Positions 11,621 through 23,150 of a stretch of DNA of 49,881 bases are shown here, in pieces. Where the stretch lies: positions 1 to 49,881 of the forward strand of contig WIDE01000165.1 in the NCBI GenBank assembly GCA_015039315.1, written 5' to 3'. The DNA comes from Clavulina sp. PMI_390. Its lineage: Eukaryota > Basidiomycota > Agaricomycetes > Cantharellales > Hydnaceae. Within the stretch, counting starts at the first letter, position 1. Every line of letters starts with the position of its first letter. The position numbers were made by a program, and so were the translations under genes. The notes below the pieces were generated by a model. The model did not search any database. It saw only the letters and a program-made list of their open reading frames with translations, and was not told where the DNA came from.

Positions 11621-13624
11621 CTAAAGGCGAGCTCCAACAGAAATGGAAGCATCCTTAGCAGCCCTGGAGTATCTCTTGTCCAGGAAATCAAACACCGTGT
11701 CGGCTACAAGCAGATATGGGTGAGCATCAGTGGTACGTTGCTACAACCTCATTTTATTGCAACATACCGACGAGCTGCGGTGACTCTTGCACCATCAGAT
11801 GGGAAGAGTCAAGTTTTAAATTTCTAGTGTTCTTTGGCCGACGATAGGCTACGTGTCGAGTGGAAATTTCGCCGCCGGTTCTATCGAATATAATGAGAAT
11901 GAGCCTTAGGGGACTGAATTCCAATGTAGTCTAGTATTGAGCCCGACTTACCCTGCAGAACTTCGGGAGCTGTAAAGCAGGAGGAGCTCTACGCTTGGGG
12001 GCAGTCGGGCCAACGTCTCGTAAGCCTTAGTCAACGCATCAGCCTCCATAAACCACATGGCCTCCTGTGCGTGTGCGAGATTTCAAATTGTTAGTGAAGG
12101 ACATCACAACTTGGCAGAACACTTAACAACCTGAATTGTTGGGGTCTTCAGCCTCACGCCTCCCTTCAAGTCCTCAATAATTCCGTGGTCGACAAAAGCT
12201 TTGAGCACATCAGAGTCCCAGTATGAGAAAGAAGGAGAAATTCTATAGAGTGATAGTGCCTCCTCCCTGAAGTGTAGTGTCGCCATGAGCTTGGTGAGGT
12301 TGAGGATAACGGCAAAAACTATGGGATGGAATACCTCGAATCCCAGTGTGTCCGTCTTCCGATCGCTCCCTTTCTCCACTGAACAGCTATTGGTACCTCG
12401 GTGAACTCCTTTAAAACGATTATCGGCTCTATCGCCACGATAGAATGGTACAGTGCTGGTTCGTTGACAGCCGAAGATATCCTTGTCAGCCATGCATCAA
12501 TCAGGCTGCGCATCAGTACTTGCTTAATCATTGAATTGATGCAAGACTCACATGACCGCAGCGCCAGCACTATGTCCAAGCCCAACAACCGTCCTATCAC
12601 CTGCATACCCAAGGGTTCGTCGGCCCTCGGCGATCTCCCGCGGGAGTCTTTTCAGGTGGACAGGAAGGTTGCGATAGTCTGCGCCCGCGTTATGCGGGAG
12701 GTAATTCAACATGAAGTTGATAATGTCGCGGGTGGTGTCCTCGAAGCAGTCTTCCAAGAGATCGATCAGAAAATGAAGGTGAGGGGAGAGCAGGAGGTGC
12801 TGTACTCATTGTGCCCATATTGCCTTCGTTAATGAGGGCACTTTCGCCATGATTGTAGGCCTCAAACGCCCAAATTTCGTTGATCTTGGGGCCATGTGGT
12901 GAGTGCTCTGTTTGATCAACAAGCTTCGCCAGGGTATATTCCCATATCTGGACAGCAAAGATGCTTCATGAGCGGATAAATCACAGAAAGCATGCATAGA
13001 GCGACCATTGAAACAGAATCCAGAAAAACAAATTGTCTCAGCCTTGAATAACATCGGCGAAGTCAGGAGGGCATCGAGGAACGGCACGTTCCAGTCCCCC
13101 ATCCAAGCGAAACGAAAAGCCGCACGTAGCACAACACTTGCCTCCTTAGGGAAACCGACTCCGTGGGTCACGAATAGAGTGATCCCTCTCTCGCCACCTT
13201 CCCTAATCCATCTATCCTTCCTCCTATATCGATTCAAAACATTGTACAAGACTTCCTTCCGAGCGGGGCCTTCTCCACGATCAGCCAAAATACGGGATCC
13301 GTCAAGTTTAGCATAGATTTGGTCCACCCGGGCACGACGCTCGGCTTTTCCCTCATTTTGGGGCACCTCGTACGCCGCAGGGTCGTAGAGCTGCGAGGGG
13401 AGGCGCGGCCATGCGGCTGTCACGATGTGGGTCGTGAGTTTATAGTCGCGAGCGAGCGCGGGAGGGAGGCTGGATTTTGCACGCGGTGGGGAAGGGAGTT
13501 CAGGGAGGGAAGATGCTGGGACCTCGGGAGGCACTTCGAGTGGGGCATAGGATGGCTTTCGTGGGTTCTGAGGCATTAGCAAGGGTGGCTCTGGAGGAGC
13601 ATACGAGTTGCTCGGCAGAGTCAT
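11621..13624 (-). CDS. Alpha/beta hydrolase fold protein
   Basis: Eight exons give 452 residues: 13624-13142, 12947-12806, 12750-12552, 12481-12335, 12266-12131, 12064-11952, 11823-11768, 11703-11621. A Pro-rich N terminus (1-60) is followed by the fold core: TLFVTHGVGFPKE (oxyanion region), INEIWAFEAYNHGESAL, the nucleophile elbow GLGHSAGAAVM with Ser269, EPIIV, RRTHWDSREEALSLY, and LDSSHLMVQESP with the catalytic His415. These are the usual landmarks of a fungal lipase/esterase-like hydrolase family; the substrate is unknown. Intron 1 appears to use a GC donor (GCAAGT); splicing it joins GFPKE to IWEYTLAKL as in the family. The exon 4 acceptor at 12482 was preferred because it keeps family spacing after the elbow. 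The gene is convergent with the carboxylase gene, 320 bases apart. Confidence 0.82.
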
Positions 13625-15683
13625 TTGGTTCCTGGGGAAGATAACGGCAGGGACAAAAGGTTAGGTATCTTGAGTAAAGGAAGGTTATACTAGTGAAGCA
13701 AAGCAGGTGGTTGGAATATGGGGGATGAAGAAGTTACTCTCCTTGCCCATATTATAAGGCAGAGCTAGACGCAATGGTGGCGCCAAAGACGAGAGGAACG
13801 GGATTGCAAGTCCTTGGTCGAAAGAGGGAGAGCTTGATAGCGATGGCGCCTGACTGATTGTCATATAGTCGTTTAAATTGTTGGGAGGAGCGACGGCCTA
13901 TGAAACCGCCCGATCGACGACCCAGATCGCCATTTGCTGAAAATGCGGCGTTTTTGGGGCGCAACGTATTCATTTTCGATAAGTTCCGGCGCCGAGAGTC
14001 AGCTAATACTTGCCATTGGAAGCCGCAGTAGTGAGTAAGCAAGGATGCTGTCAAGGCTTATAGCGACAAACCATGGCCCTTTTGGTTTATGATTAGCGCC
14101 AATACGAATAGTTCTCTCGCCGTTGGTTAAAGATCTGAGCTAGAGCCTGATAGGCCCCACCGGCCCTGTGGGGGTCGGTCCACATGGATAGCACTGATAG
14201 GAGCCGAGTTAAATCTGTCGAGTTGTGAGGTGTAGGCGTTTTCAGGTGCAAAGCCTAATGTGAAGTAGCTCTCTGCCGGTATTGAACCGGCTGGTGTAGC
14301 CTGCACAGGCCGTCAGCCGGAGAATGACGTTATGAAAATAACCATCCTAGCTCTAGATATGCGGGCTTGCAAGCGAGCGGAAGTGAAGTGTCAAACGAGC
14401 GCTCCTGTACCGCATCGCCAGAATCAGCCAGTGAGTCCAAGGTGAGGTGAGTTACGCCTATCAGCGGCTAAGACGCTTCGAGGAAGAACTTTCAAGTGTG
14501 TTGTGAATTTAGGACAGTCCTAAACTTTGGAGTACTCTCTAGGAAGCGACCTCAACACAAAGGTTGAATGTTGGTGCCAATGCCCACGCAACATGAAGCC
14601 TCTCTTACATGTGGGCCGCCGACATCAAGGCCCTCTTAGCTCATAGCGCCGGGAGTATTACTGATCATATCCACGGAAATTATTCCCCAGCCTTTGTCTT
14701 GTCAAAGACGGCGATGTCGACTCCATCATAGGTCTGATGACTAACGCAGCCGTGAAAGAGGGTTGGAGTATGTGGTCCAGCTATCTATGGTGACAGAGAG
14801 CGCTCCTCCTGAGGGTACGGGCCAATCTCTATTATTTCCTCTATTATCCCACTGCTCCTGCGCAACGTAGTTCAACTAGCCTTCACCAGTGGGGTCGGTC
14901 ATTGGCGACATTGATTGCTTTTCGATTCAACTGGCTATCTACCACTGATGAGCCGAAATGCGCCCGTAATTTATCGCACCTCCATAGTTTTCTCGCCTGC
15001 CTGCGGCTTTTGGCCGGCCAAACGCTGTCGTGCTTGTTTCTGTGACATCATTTAGATGCTATAGGATGTCTGAACTCGCGATCACGGATGTCTTTTTATC
15101 CATGCACAGCTGGTTTACGGCCGCTTATAAGAACAACAATGCAAAGAGCTTACGAAATCCCAGTCCTTATACTCGGCAGAGGAATGTTGCTGGTGAGAGA
15201 TGTTTATTTAACGTTGTTTGGCCAAGCGCCTGAAGTGGCCTGCGAAACGCGAACGGAGAGGTCCCGAATGGGCAAATCGCACCTCGTGGGATCAAGCCTG
15301 CCTGAGGATGGATCCCCAAAGTCAGGAATCACTCAGAATCGATTTGTTACGTTTTTCTCACCTGTTATACTGGCGAGAACGATGAGGCTTGTTTCGTGCC
15401 ACAACCCAAGGATTCCCTCACAACATTGGTCGGTCTCAAACGTCCGGAACTCCGGGTGTGCGCCACAGCCTACGTCGCAGAACCTCGTTGCGTCCACTTT
15501 GATGTCCTTATTGCCTGTGATGCATGCATCACACGCCAGCGTCTTTGGGGAAGTGGTAGACGCTGGTATCCACTAGCACCCTCGTTCAAATATGGATCAC
15601 GCTGGAGCAGCATCTTTCTCCTTCACGACCTCTCCTTCCCTTCCCCTATTAGCCCTCCTGCTTCGCTCGCGGCCGACTCCTAG
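13625..15683. other. Gene-poor interval with promoters of two genes
   Basis: This 2 kb separates the divergent hydrolase and sedolisin genes. The end next to the hydrolase holds an AT-rich TTATAATA about 130 bases before its ATG. Between 14150 and 14320 lie several small GC-rich inverted repeats, for example GGCCCCAC/GTGGGGGTC near 14154 and GCCGG/CCGGC at 14275-14291. The stretch just before 15684 is pyrimidine-rich, as is common for basidiomycete promoters. The open frames present (such as 15088-15576 +) show no family motif and I do not call them genes. Confidence 0.5.
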
Positions 15684-18026
15684 ATGCGTGCCGTTGCCTG
15701 GGTTGCTAGCGTCGCCAGTGCGCTCGCCGCCACCCCAGCTTTAGCTGTCCCACAACAACAAGATCACTCGAAGCGATTTGACGACTATTCGATCCACACA
15801 GAGCGATCTTTGATTCCTCCTGATTGGGCACTTCGTAGTCTCCCTGAACATGCGTCGCCTGCTCATGACAGACGTGAGGCTGCTGGCTTTGACGATCTGG
15901 TCATCCCAGTCCGCATCAACCTCATCCAGAACAATATCGATGAAGCTCATGGTCGGCTGATGGATATCTCTCATCCTGAGAGCTCCAATTATGGCCAGCA
16001 CTTGACTCCCGAAGAAGTTGCAGAACTCGTGAGTCCATCTATTTTGGTGTTGCATGTCAAAGCGATGTCTTGGCGCACACAAGATCCTCTCAGTATGAAA
16101 CAGAGCTAACTGGCTGCCGCATGTTCAACCCAACCCCTCTTTCCCCATCTTAATCGAATTAGTTTGCTCCGTCCGACGAGTCTGTCGATGACGTCCTCGC
16201 TTGGCTCATCGACGCTGGCCACTCTGTCTCGCGGGAAGACAACTACGACCACTTCAAAGGGGCCATCACCGTCAAGATGCCGGTCTCTCATGCTGAAGAC
16301 CTACGTAAGTCCGCCAGTTCGTTGCCTGGATTTGCATTCCATTATGAGTTAATGGGCGCTAATCATGTGTCTGATCCAATCCTCCACGCCTTGATGGACG
16401 TTTGACGACCAACCACACCTTGCAATATATTGGCGCACATTCCTTGTTGACAGTCAGAACAACCTACGAGATATACGAGCACGGTCCTTCAGGGACTCCA
16501 CATGTGGCTTGCACCTCGTATTCCGTTCCCTCGCCGATCGCCCACCACATCGACTTCATCACACCCACCACTGATTTCGATATCCATGTCCCTAACACTC
16601 GGAACGCGAAGCGTGACGGTTCCTCGGGCACGAGCACCGGCCCCAAGTTTGTGGCCGATATCGACATTACCACTCATGATGCTGTCGGCACCTCAAAGTG
16701 CGACCAGGCGATCACCCCCGCCTGCCTCCGCGCCCTATACGGCATCGACTACACACCCACTAAGAACATGCCCAATGGTTTTGGTGTGGTTGAATACACT
16801 CCTGCGTCGTACAACCCCGAAGATCTCGATATGTTCTTCGAGAAACATGCACCTGCACTTGTAGGTAAACGCCCAGCCAACAGGTCCATCGATGGGGGTG
16901 TGCTTGATACGACCCACAAGACCCTCAACATCAATGGCGAGAGCGACCTTGATCTCGAATACGCCATGGCGCTTGTCGGCCAGCACCAGATTGTCAGCCT
17001 TTACCAGACTGGCGACACCGTCATTGGGGGATCACACAATACTTTTTTGGACGCTCTCGATTCATCTTATTGCGCTGGAAACGATCCGAGCTATGATCCG
17101 ACGTATCCTGATACCAAGCCTGGTGGTTACAAAGGGAACTCGTGCGGTGTTTACAAGAACGAGCTGCCCAAGGTCGTCTCTACGTCATATAGCTATGACG
17201 AGTTCGGGTTGACCCTCGCATACAAGAAGAGGCAATGCAACGAGTATTTAAAGCTAGGTCTTCTGGGTGTCACCTTTGTCTTCTCGAGCGGGGATAATGG
17301 TGTTGCTGGGAACGGTGACAAGTGCATTGATGCGAAGACTGGGGAGGTTACGAAATCTGGAACTAGAGTGAATCTCTCTCCTCGCGCCTGTTTTTGGTAG
17401 TAAAGAGAACCCGATTTACTCACTATCCATCGGCCTTTTTTTTTTGGCAATAGTTCAACCCTTCTTACCCAGGTACTTGCCCATACGTCCTTGCCGTCGG
17501 AGCCACCGAGGTCTACCCTGGCAAGAAGGTGACAGACCCCGAAGGAGCCTCCAATGAGGTCATTTACTCTGGTGGCGGATTCTCGAATCACTTCCCGTTG
17601 CCGACCTACCAGAGCACGGCGGTGAAGAAATATTTCGCCCAACACAAGCCCTCCTTCACCGGGTCACAGTATGACAACACGATGAAGACGCGCGGGTACC
17701 CCGACATCAGCGCGAATGGCGCCAAATACGTTGTTGCTGCCGCGTCCAAGTTCACGAAACTCTACGGCACGTCGGCTTCGGCGCCTGTCGTTGCCTCTAT
17801 GATTGCGCTCATCAACAATGCGCGCCACGCCAAGGGGAAGAAGCCCGTTGGGTTCATTAACCCGGCGCTCTATGCACACCCCGAACTATTTCATGATATT
17901 ACTTACGGCAGGAATCCGGGGTGCGGTACGAAGGGCTTCGAGGCTGTCAGCGGGTGGGACCCTGTGACGGGTCTGGGCACGCCTAGGTTCAAGAAGCTAA
18001 TGACATACTTCTCTAACTTGCCTTGA
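15684..18026 (+). CDS. Secreted sedolisin / tripeptidyl-peptidase (family S53)
   Basis: This is a serine-carboxyl peptidase active at acid pH, predicted at 657 residues. Exons are 15684-16028, 16163-16304, 16454-17367 and 17454-18026. A signal peptide (MRAVAWVASVASALAATPALA) is followed by the activation prodomain (HGRLMDISHPESSNYGQHLT, then FAPSDESVDDVLAWLIDAGH). The catalytic domain begins after about residue 220. Catalytic residues are visible: Glu325 and Asp329 in GESDLDLEY, the oxyanion Asp443 in SSGDNGVAG, and the nucleophile Ser574 in YGTSASAPVVASM. The calcium-site pattern FHDITYGRNPGC and SGWDPVTGLGTP closes the protein. It probably serves extracellular or vacuolar protein digestion. 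The intron 3 donor is GTGAAT, chosen because KSGTR then joins FNPSYPGTCPY as in the family. Confidence 0.93.
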
Positions 18027-18436
18027 GCCTTCACTCGTTCTTTCCCGAGCCTCCTCCACAGCCTCGGGACCCCTTACTTGGTCAGCTTTACACACCCACC
18101 GAAACGTACTATCATCTCACATTACGGACCGTATTCTGTCTCACTCTCAAATCTCTTGTAATCTTCGCTTCTTGCTATCGCTCGCCTTTAACATGCTCAT
18201 TTTCAAGAAATAAATTGTGTACATACATAGTCTCGGTGCCTGTAGTTTTTTTTCCATGTTGTTGTTGCATTTGAACTTCAACTGCACGAAACTTTGCGTC
18301 CCCTTCATAATTTCCCTCCATCTAAAATCTATTCCGCCTCACGCTAGTCAAACCTCATCAAGCAATGGCTGAAATCTGTGAGACAGCAGGATCCATCCTC
18401 ATTTTCCCACGGTGATGATCCCACTGATCAACCATC
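18027..18436. other. Intergenic, 3' region of protease and promoter of F-box gene E
   Basis: AT-rich sequence with a possible cleavage/polyadenylation region near 18215 (AATAAA-like GAAATAAATTG). The second half is the upstream region of gene E. I see no coding signal. Confidence 0.45.
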
Positions 18437-20477
18437 ATGATTCCGGACCAGGTGCTGCTGGAAATTCTTCAATGCTCTGATTTTTTGGATATTGTTACAT
18501 GCCGTGCGGTACGCCCATATCGCGCTAGTAACAGCTGCCGTGTTTCGTACAGACTTCATAGCGATCAACTAACTACATCTTTCCAGTAGGTGTGCCGAGC
18601 CTGGAACGCTCTCATTTCATCATCTATGACTTTGAAATATATCGTCTGGCTTGGTATAAGCGGGAGAAAAGATGGAGATCCCATGTTTATCCCAGGGACA
18701 ACCGCAGATCGTCTCAAAATGCTACTTGAACTAGAATCGGCTTGGGAGAATCTTGCGCCTCGGCGCGTTGAGTCGCTCAAAGTCGTACCTAGGATCTATC
18801 CCGAGTCAATTAATTTGCAAAACGGGATGATAGACTATTATGCGGATGAAAGTTCAGGCGTAGCGCAGCTGTGTCTCCAGAAGCTCCCCTCCATTGTCTC
18901 CCCAGTCGCCAAGCTCGGAGAACCATCTCAATTTCGCGTTTGGTGGGCACCGCACAACGATGAACCAACATGGGACCTCCACCAAACAAAACTGTTTGTG
19001 AGGGTTAGATTGTGCGTGTAGTATCCTCCTTTGGGATGATTTATTGGCTTTAAACGTTTGAGTTTTCTAGTGGCGACTTCCCCCCTGAGAGTTTGGTTGA
19101 TCTGGTGTACCTCAAGGATTTGCAGGACCCTTCATTTCCACCCCCGAGGGTTCGCATATCTGAGATTCCCGCTGCTGCTCTGCAGCTACTGCCGCCACCT
19201 GGTGCTGGTCCAAATACTGTTTTTGACCTTCAACGATGCACTATTCATGGGGATTTCCTTCTCTTTGAGATTGAGGCTCGCCCTCTCCTTGAAGCAAAAG
19301 ATGGTGCACTCTGTCTCGTGCTTTGGAATTGGGTTGAGAGCGCTTTAGCAAATGTGAGTCCATCGTCTCGAAACTAGCAGCTTCTGACTATTATGAGGCA
19401 CAGCGATTCTGGCTTGATCCATTCTGGTGGACAAATCAACATCCATATGCATGTGAAATGCTGGATTCATCGACGGTCATTGTGGTGCACAATCGGACAT
19501 TGCTATCCCCATTTATCGCAGTTAGGGTTTACACTATCCCTAAGGAGGGAGGAAGCGAGTCATATGGTATGGCTCCCATCCTACAACGTACCCTTCTTTT
19601 ACCAGAAATCGGGGAAAAATCCAACCTTGATATTACTTTTACTGTCTCTGGGCTCGAGGAATCTCCAATCTGGTCTTCTACTGATTCATCAAACCAGTTT
19701 CACATGAGGTCCAACCTCCCGGAGGATCTCAAGCCCTTCGGCTCAGCTGATGCTACACGCAATCGGCTCTGCCAGATTCGGCTGACGAGTCATGAGCGCA
19801 GCAACAATCGACGTCGCCTTTATACCTGGCGGTTCGTATTCTTGGCTGGAACCCTTCTATGCGACTATGATGGGGACGTGGTTCCTTGGGAGCAATGGGG
19901 TGCACCAAATGCGGCATGCTTCCATGGTGTACCAACAATTTTGGGACCTGATGGCGACGGACCGATTGAAGCGATGGCTGGCTCTCGACTGGCACGCCTT
20001 CATGCACCATCATCTGACGTGGAGGGAGAGGGTCACGAGGTTAAGCGCCAATGCCATATACTCGAGATACTTGATTTCAGTAAATGTCGGGTGTGGCGTC
20101 ACATGAGCCCAAGGTCGTGGCCAGAAGCGCTCAGCATTCCAGATTCTGCAGCATACCTTCTCGGCGATGCACCCGCACAGCATGATACCGCCAAGGGACT
20201 CTCAACATGGTCGGAAAACTCTTCTCCACCAGATGTATTTCTCAAATGGCCACTATCCGCCGGTCTTCCCTTCACCATTACCAGAGTGAAGATACCTGGT
20301 TGGAAGAATAAAGCCTTCGCTCGGATGGTGATGGATTCTGAACGGATAGTTCTCTCCAGCTCGGTAAGGTTTCCCAAAATCTGTGATATCGGTTGTTAGC
20401 TGTACTCAACATTTCTTACATCTGATGACAAGCTCTCATCCGGCGAGACTCCTGCAGTGCTAGTAGCTACTTTCTAA
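18437..20477 (+). CDS. F-box family protein E (second subfamily)
   Basis: This is the first of three tandem copies of the second subfamily, predicted at 593 residues. Exons are 18437-18508, 18590-19011, 19071-19353, 19404-20363 and 20433-20477. It starts MIPDQVLLEILQCSDFLDIV, then TCRA; after intron 1 follows VCRAWNALISSSMTLKY, so the F-box is again split at the same codon as in copies A-D. Further landmarks are WLGISGRKDGD, LQRCTIHGDFLLFEIE, MLDSSTVIVVHNRT, LEILDFSKCRVWR and MDSERIVL (equivalent to MDAERIIL in A-D). The last exon encodes only 14 residues ending VLVATF. Intron phases 0, 2, 0, 0 match the first subfamily. It probably acts as an SCF adaptor of unknown substrate. Confidence 0.85.
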
Positions 20478-20695
20478 CCAACGAGTTCAGAAGCGTTGCA
20501 CAACCACTCTCTCTCTTGTCCTCATAGATTACCTCCCTTGGCTCACCATTGACAAGGTTTTTTTTTTTGGATAAATGTGCGCTTTTGTAACATCCTGCTG
20601 GTTGAGCTTGCTGGTTCCATTTCCAAACTGTCTGGACCGAACCGCAGTATTCCTTGTTGGATTATGGATTTCCGCGCGGAGAGCCAATGAAACGC

Positions 20696-20832
20696 GACCA
20701 GAAAGTTCAATATGGCGTGTTCGTGTAGTGGCTTCAGGAGTGGTGAGCTCCTGGTTGGAGAGAGAAACGAACGAGATATAAGCGCCGTGGGGGCCAATTG
20801 GCTTGAGAGTGTCTCACGGTATGGAAACAGGC
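20696..20832 (+). promoter_or_regulatory. Promoter module of F-box copy F, shared with copy G
   Basis: This segment shares ordered blocks with the one ahead of gene G: a GACCA..AAA block, ATATGGCGT followed by a TTCGTG/TTGCGTG block, GAGAGAGAA, a TATA-like element (GATATAAGCGC here), and CTCACGGT just before the start. Shared order and spacing show that the promoter was copied with the gene. The TATA-like element lies about 58 bases before the ATG at 20833. Confidence 0.5.
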
Positions 20833-22879
20833 ATGATTCCGGAACAAGTGCTACTTGAGATTCTCCAATGCTCTTATTTTCGGGATATTGTGATGTGCCG
20901 CGCGGTCAGTTTGCCTCGCGCGATATAGCTTTGCGGCGACTTCTACAAATGCACGATGGATCGCCTGATCGCATCTCTCCAATAGGTATGCCGAGCTTGG
21001 AACACACTCATCTCATCATCCATGACGTTGAAGTATATCGTTTGGCTTTGAATAAGCGAGAAACGGGACGGGGATGCCACGTTTATCCCCAGGACATCCG
21101 CTGACCGGCTTCGAATCCTGCTCGAACAAGAGTCTGCGTGGCAGAATCGTGCCGCTCGCCGTGTTGAAACGCTCGAAGTCGAGTCCGAAACCTACTTCGA
21201 TACTCTGCACGCCGGAGTTCTCGGCTATTATGTGGAAAGATCACCAGAAGTGCCTCTACTAGCTCTTCGTAGACTCCCTTCTATCATTTCCCAAGCTGAG
21301 GTTGGAGTCCCATCACAATTCCGTGTTTGGTGGGGGCAGCTTAATGACGGACCAGCATGGGACCTCCACCTGGCCAGCTTATTTGTCAGTGTGATTTTGT
21401 ACGTCAGCTCTCCCGTGATAATCCCCGGGCTATCAGTTCATTTCTCTCTGAATGTTAAATTTCCTAGCGACGACTTTGAGCCTGAAAGTCTTGTTACCCT
21501 CATATACCTTAAAGATTTGCGAGATATCTCACTACCGCACCCTCTGGCTGGAGTATCTAACATTACTGCAGCTGCTTTGGATTTACAACCGCATCCTGAT
21601 TTTGGAACCAGCGCTACATATAATCTCCAGCGCTGCACAATCCATTCAGACCTCCTCCTTCTGGAAATTGAATATCATCGCCTAGCTCGAGCGGAAGAAG
21701 TCTCTGTGTGCATTGTACTTTGGAACTGGGTAAAGGGTCATGTAACCACGGTAAGTCCCTCAGAAAGCTCCACTCAGCTTTACCTTCTGACAGTACTCGG
21801 TCCGCAGAGATTCTGGCTTCCTACCTTTTCATGGAGAAACAATCGATCTTATGACTGCAAGATGCTAAATTCATCTACGCTCATTGTTGTACACAATCGC
21901 ACATCCCAGGCCCCATTCATCGCGGTGAGAGTGTACGATCTCCCGGAGGTAAAGGCGACTGAGTCAAAGAGTTTGGCTCCCATCCTCCGCCGCACCTTTT
22001 TGATGCCAGAAGTTAATGAGAGTAACAAATTTGATGTTGCCTTCTTTCTCTCTGAACTCGAGGAGTCACCAAAATGGCCCCCAAACGCTTCCATGAACCA
22101 GTCACAGGCGGAGACCCATTCCATGAAGAACGCAAAGCCCTTCCGCCCGACCGGTAGTGAGCAGGAGCGACTTTGCCAGATTCGGTTGACGAGTCATGGA
22201 CGAAGTGGTAGTCGGCGTCACATTCATTCGTGGCGGTTCTGCTTCCTTGTTGACGTTCTACTACGGCGCTATGAGGAAGATATTGTGCCATGGGAACAAT
22301 GGGGGGCATCAAATGCGGCCTGCTTCCACGGTGTGCCAACGATTTTGGGACCCGAAGATGATGGGCCGGTTGATGCTATGTTTGGTTCTCGACTAGCACG
22401 TTTTCATTCGCCCCAGTCCTTGTGGGATGGCAACATTAGCAGCACTGATTATACAAACCACGTTATAGAGCTCCTTGATTTCAGCAAAAGTCGGTTCAGG
22501 CGCCGTATGAACCCAGATTCGTGGCCTAAGTTACCCAACGCCGCGCATTCTGCGGCCCTCCCCCTTGTGGAGTTTCTGCCACACTATGATACCGCAACGG
22601 GCCCCTCAACGTGGTTCATCAACTCCGATCCCCCAGAGGTCTTTATTGAATGGCCTTTGTCCGCCAGTCTCCCCTACGTCATCACGAGGTTTGCGATACC
22701 GGGCTGGAAAGATAAAGACTTCACCCAGATGGTGATGGATTCTGAGCGGATCGTTCTGACAAGCTTGGTAAGAGTCCCCACTATTTGTTATGTCAACTTC
22801 TAAACCTCATAAATATCCTTATTTTGACTGCAAGGTATCGTCTGACGGCCCTCCTAAAATGTTAGTCATCACATTCTAG
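20833..22879 (+). pseudogene. F-box family copy F, interrupted by an in-frame stop
   Basis: The copy has the exon plan of its neighbours: 20833-20904, 20986-21398, 21468-21750, 21808-22767 and 22835-22879, with exon lengths 72, 413, 283, 960 and 45. In exon 2 the conserved WLGIS/WLGIT motif reads W-L-stop-I-S because codon 21049-21051 is TGA, where E has GGT and G has GGA. One G-to-T change from GGA explains it. Everything after the stop remains open and well conserved, including LQRCTIHSDLLLLEIE, LELLDFSK-like IELLDFSKSRFRR, MDSERIVLTS and the C-terminal MLVITF, so the lesion looks recent. Alternatives are a sequencing error, or translation restarting downstream without the F-box. An in-frame ATG also exists 12 bases upstream. 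Confidence 0.75.
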
Positions 22880-22987
22880 TTAGTAGATTCGGGGATTGCT
22901 GGTTCGATTTTTAGGCCGCCTGGTCCCTATTGAACGATACGATCATCCGTTGGTCGTGGTTCCCCACCTAGATAATCATGGAAACTG

Positions 22988-23150
22988 ACCAAAAAGGGTC
23001 GATATGGCGTTTTTGCGTGGTTGTCACATGATTAGTGCATTGGCTATTAGAGAGAGAAGATAAATACGCAAGCGCTGATCGGACCAATCGCAGCTTTTTA
23101 TGAGTTTGCTCAATCATTCTGGAAATCTCTCACGGTGCTTTTGAACAAAC
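22988..23150 (+). promoter_or_regulatory. Promoter module of F-box gene G, shared with copy F
   Basis: Ordered blocks match the region ahead of copy F: GACCAAAAA, GATATGGCGT with a TTGCGTG block, GAGAGAGAA, a TATA-like GATAAATACGC about 90 bases before the ATG, and CTCACGGT. The same CTCACGGT ends both modules, but here it is followed by 16 extra leader bases. Confidence 0.5.

Noticed and set aside
12894..13142. Read-through of hydrolase exon 1 into intron 1
   Set aside because: It gives an unrelated insertion and then a frame that does not meet the conserved EIWAFEA block. Splicing with the GC donor restores the family order.
14262..14340. tRNA-like T arm on the - strand (5-bp stem, 7-base TTCAATA loop followed by AGAGAGC)
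   Set aside because: No matching 5' acceptor strand, D arm or anticodon arm could be placed at the right distance, with or without an intron.
15088..15576. 162-codon + strand open frame as a gene
   Set aside because: No family motif, irregular composition, and it overlaps the likely promoter of the sedolisin gene.
8711..18026. Metabolic gene cluster (carboxylase, hydrolase and protease)
   Set aside because: The products act in different compartments and pathways and the genes face different directions. Nothing suggests a shared pathway.
21232..22803. Single long open frame as an intact intronless gene in copy F
   Set aside because: It runs through two introns that happen to be open in this copy. 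Paralogues E and G show the real splice sites, with identical exon 3 length.
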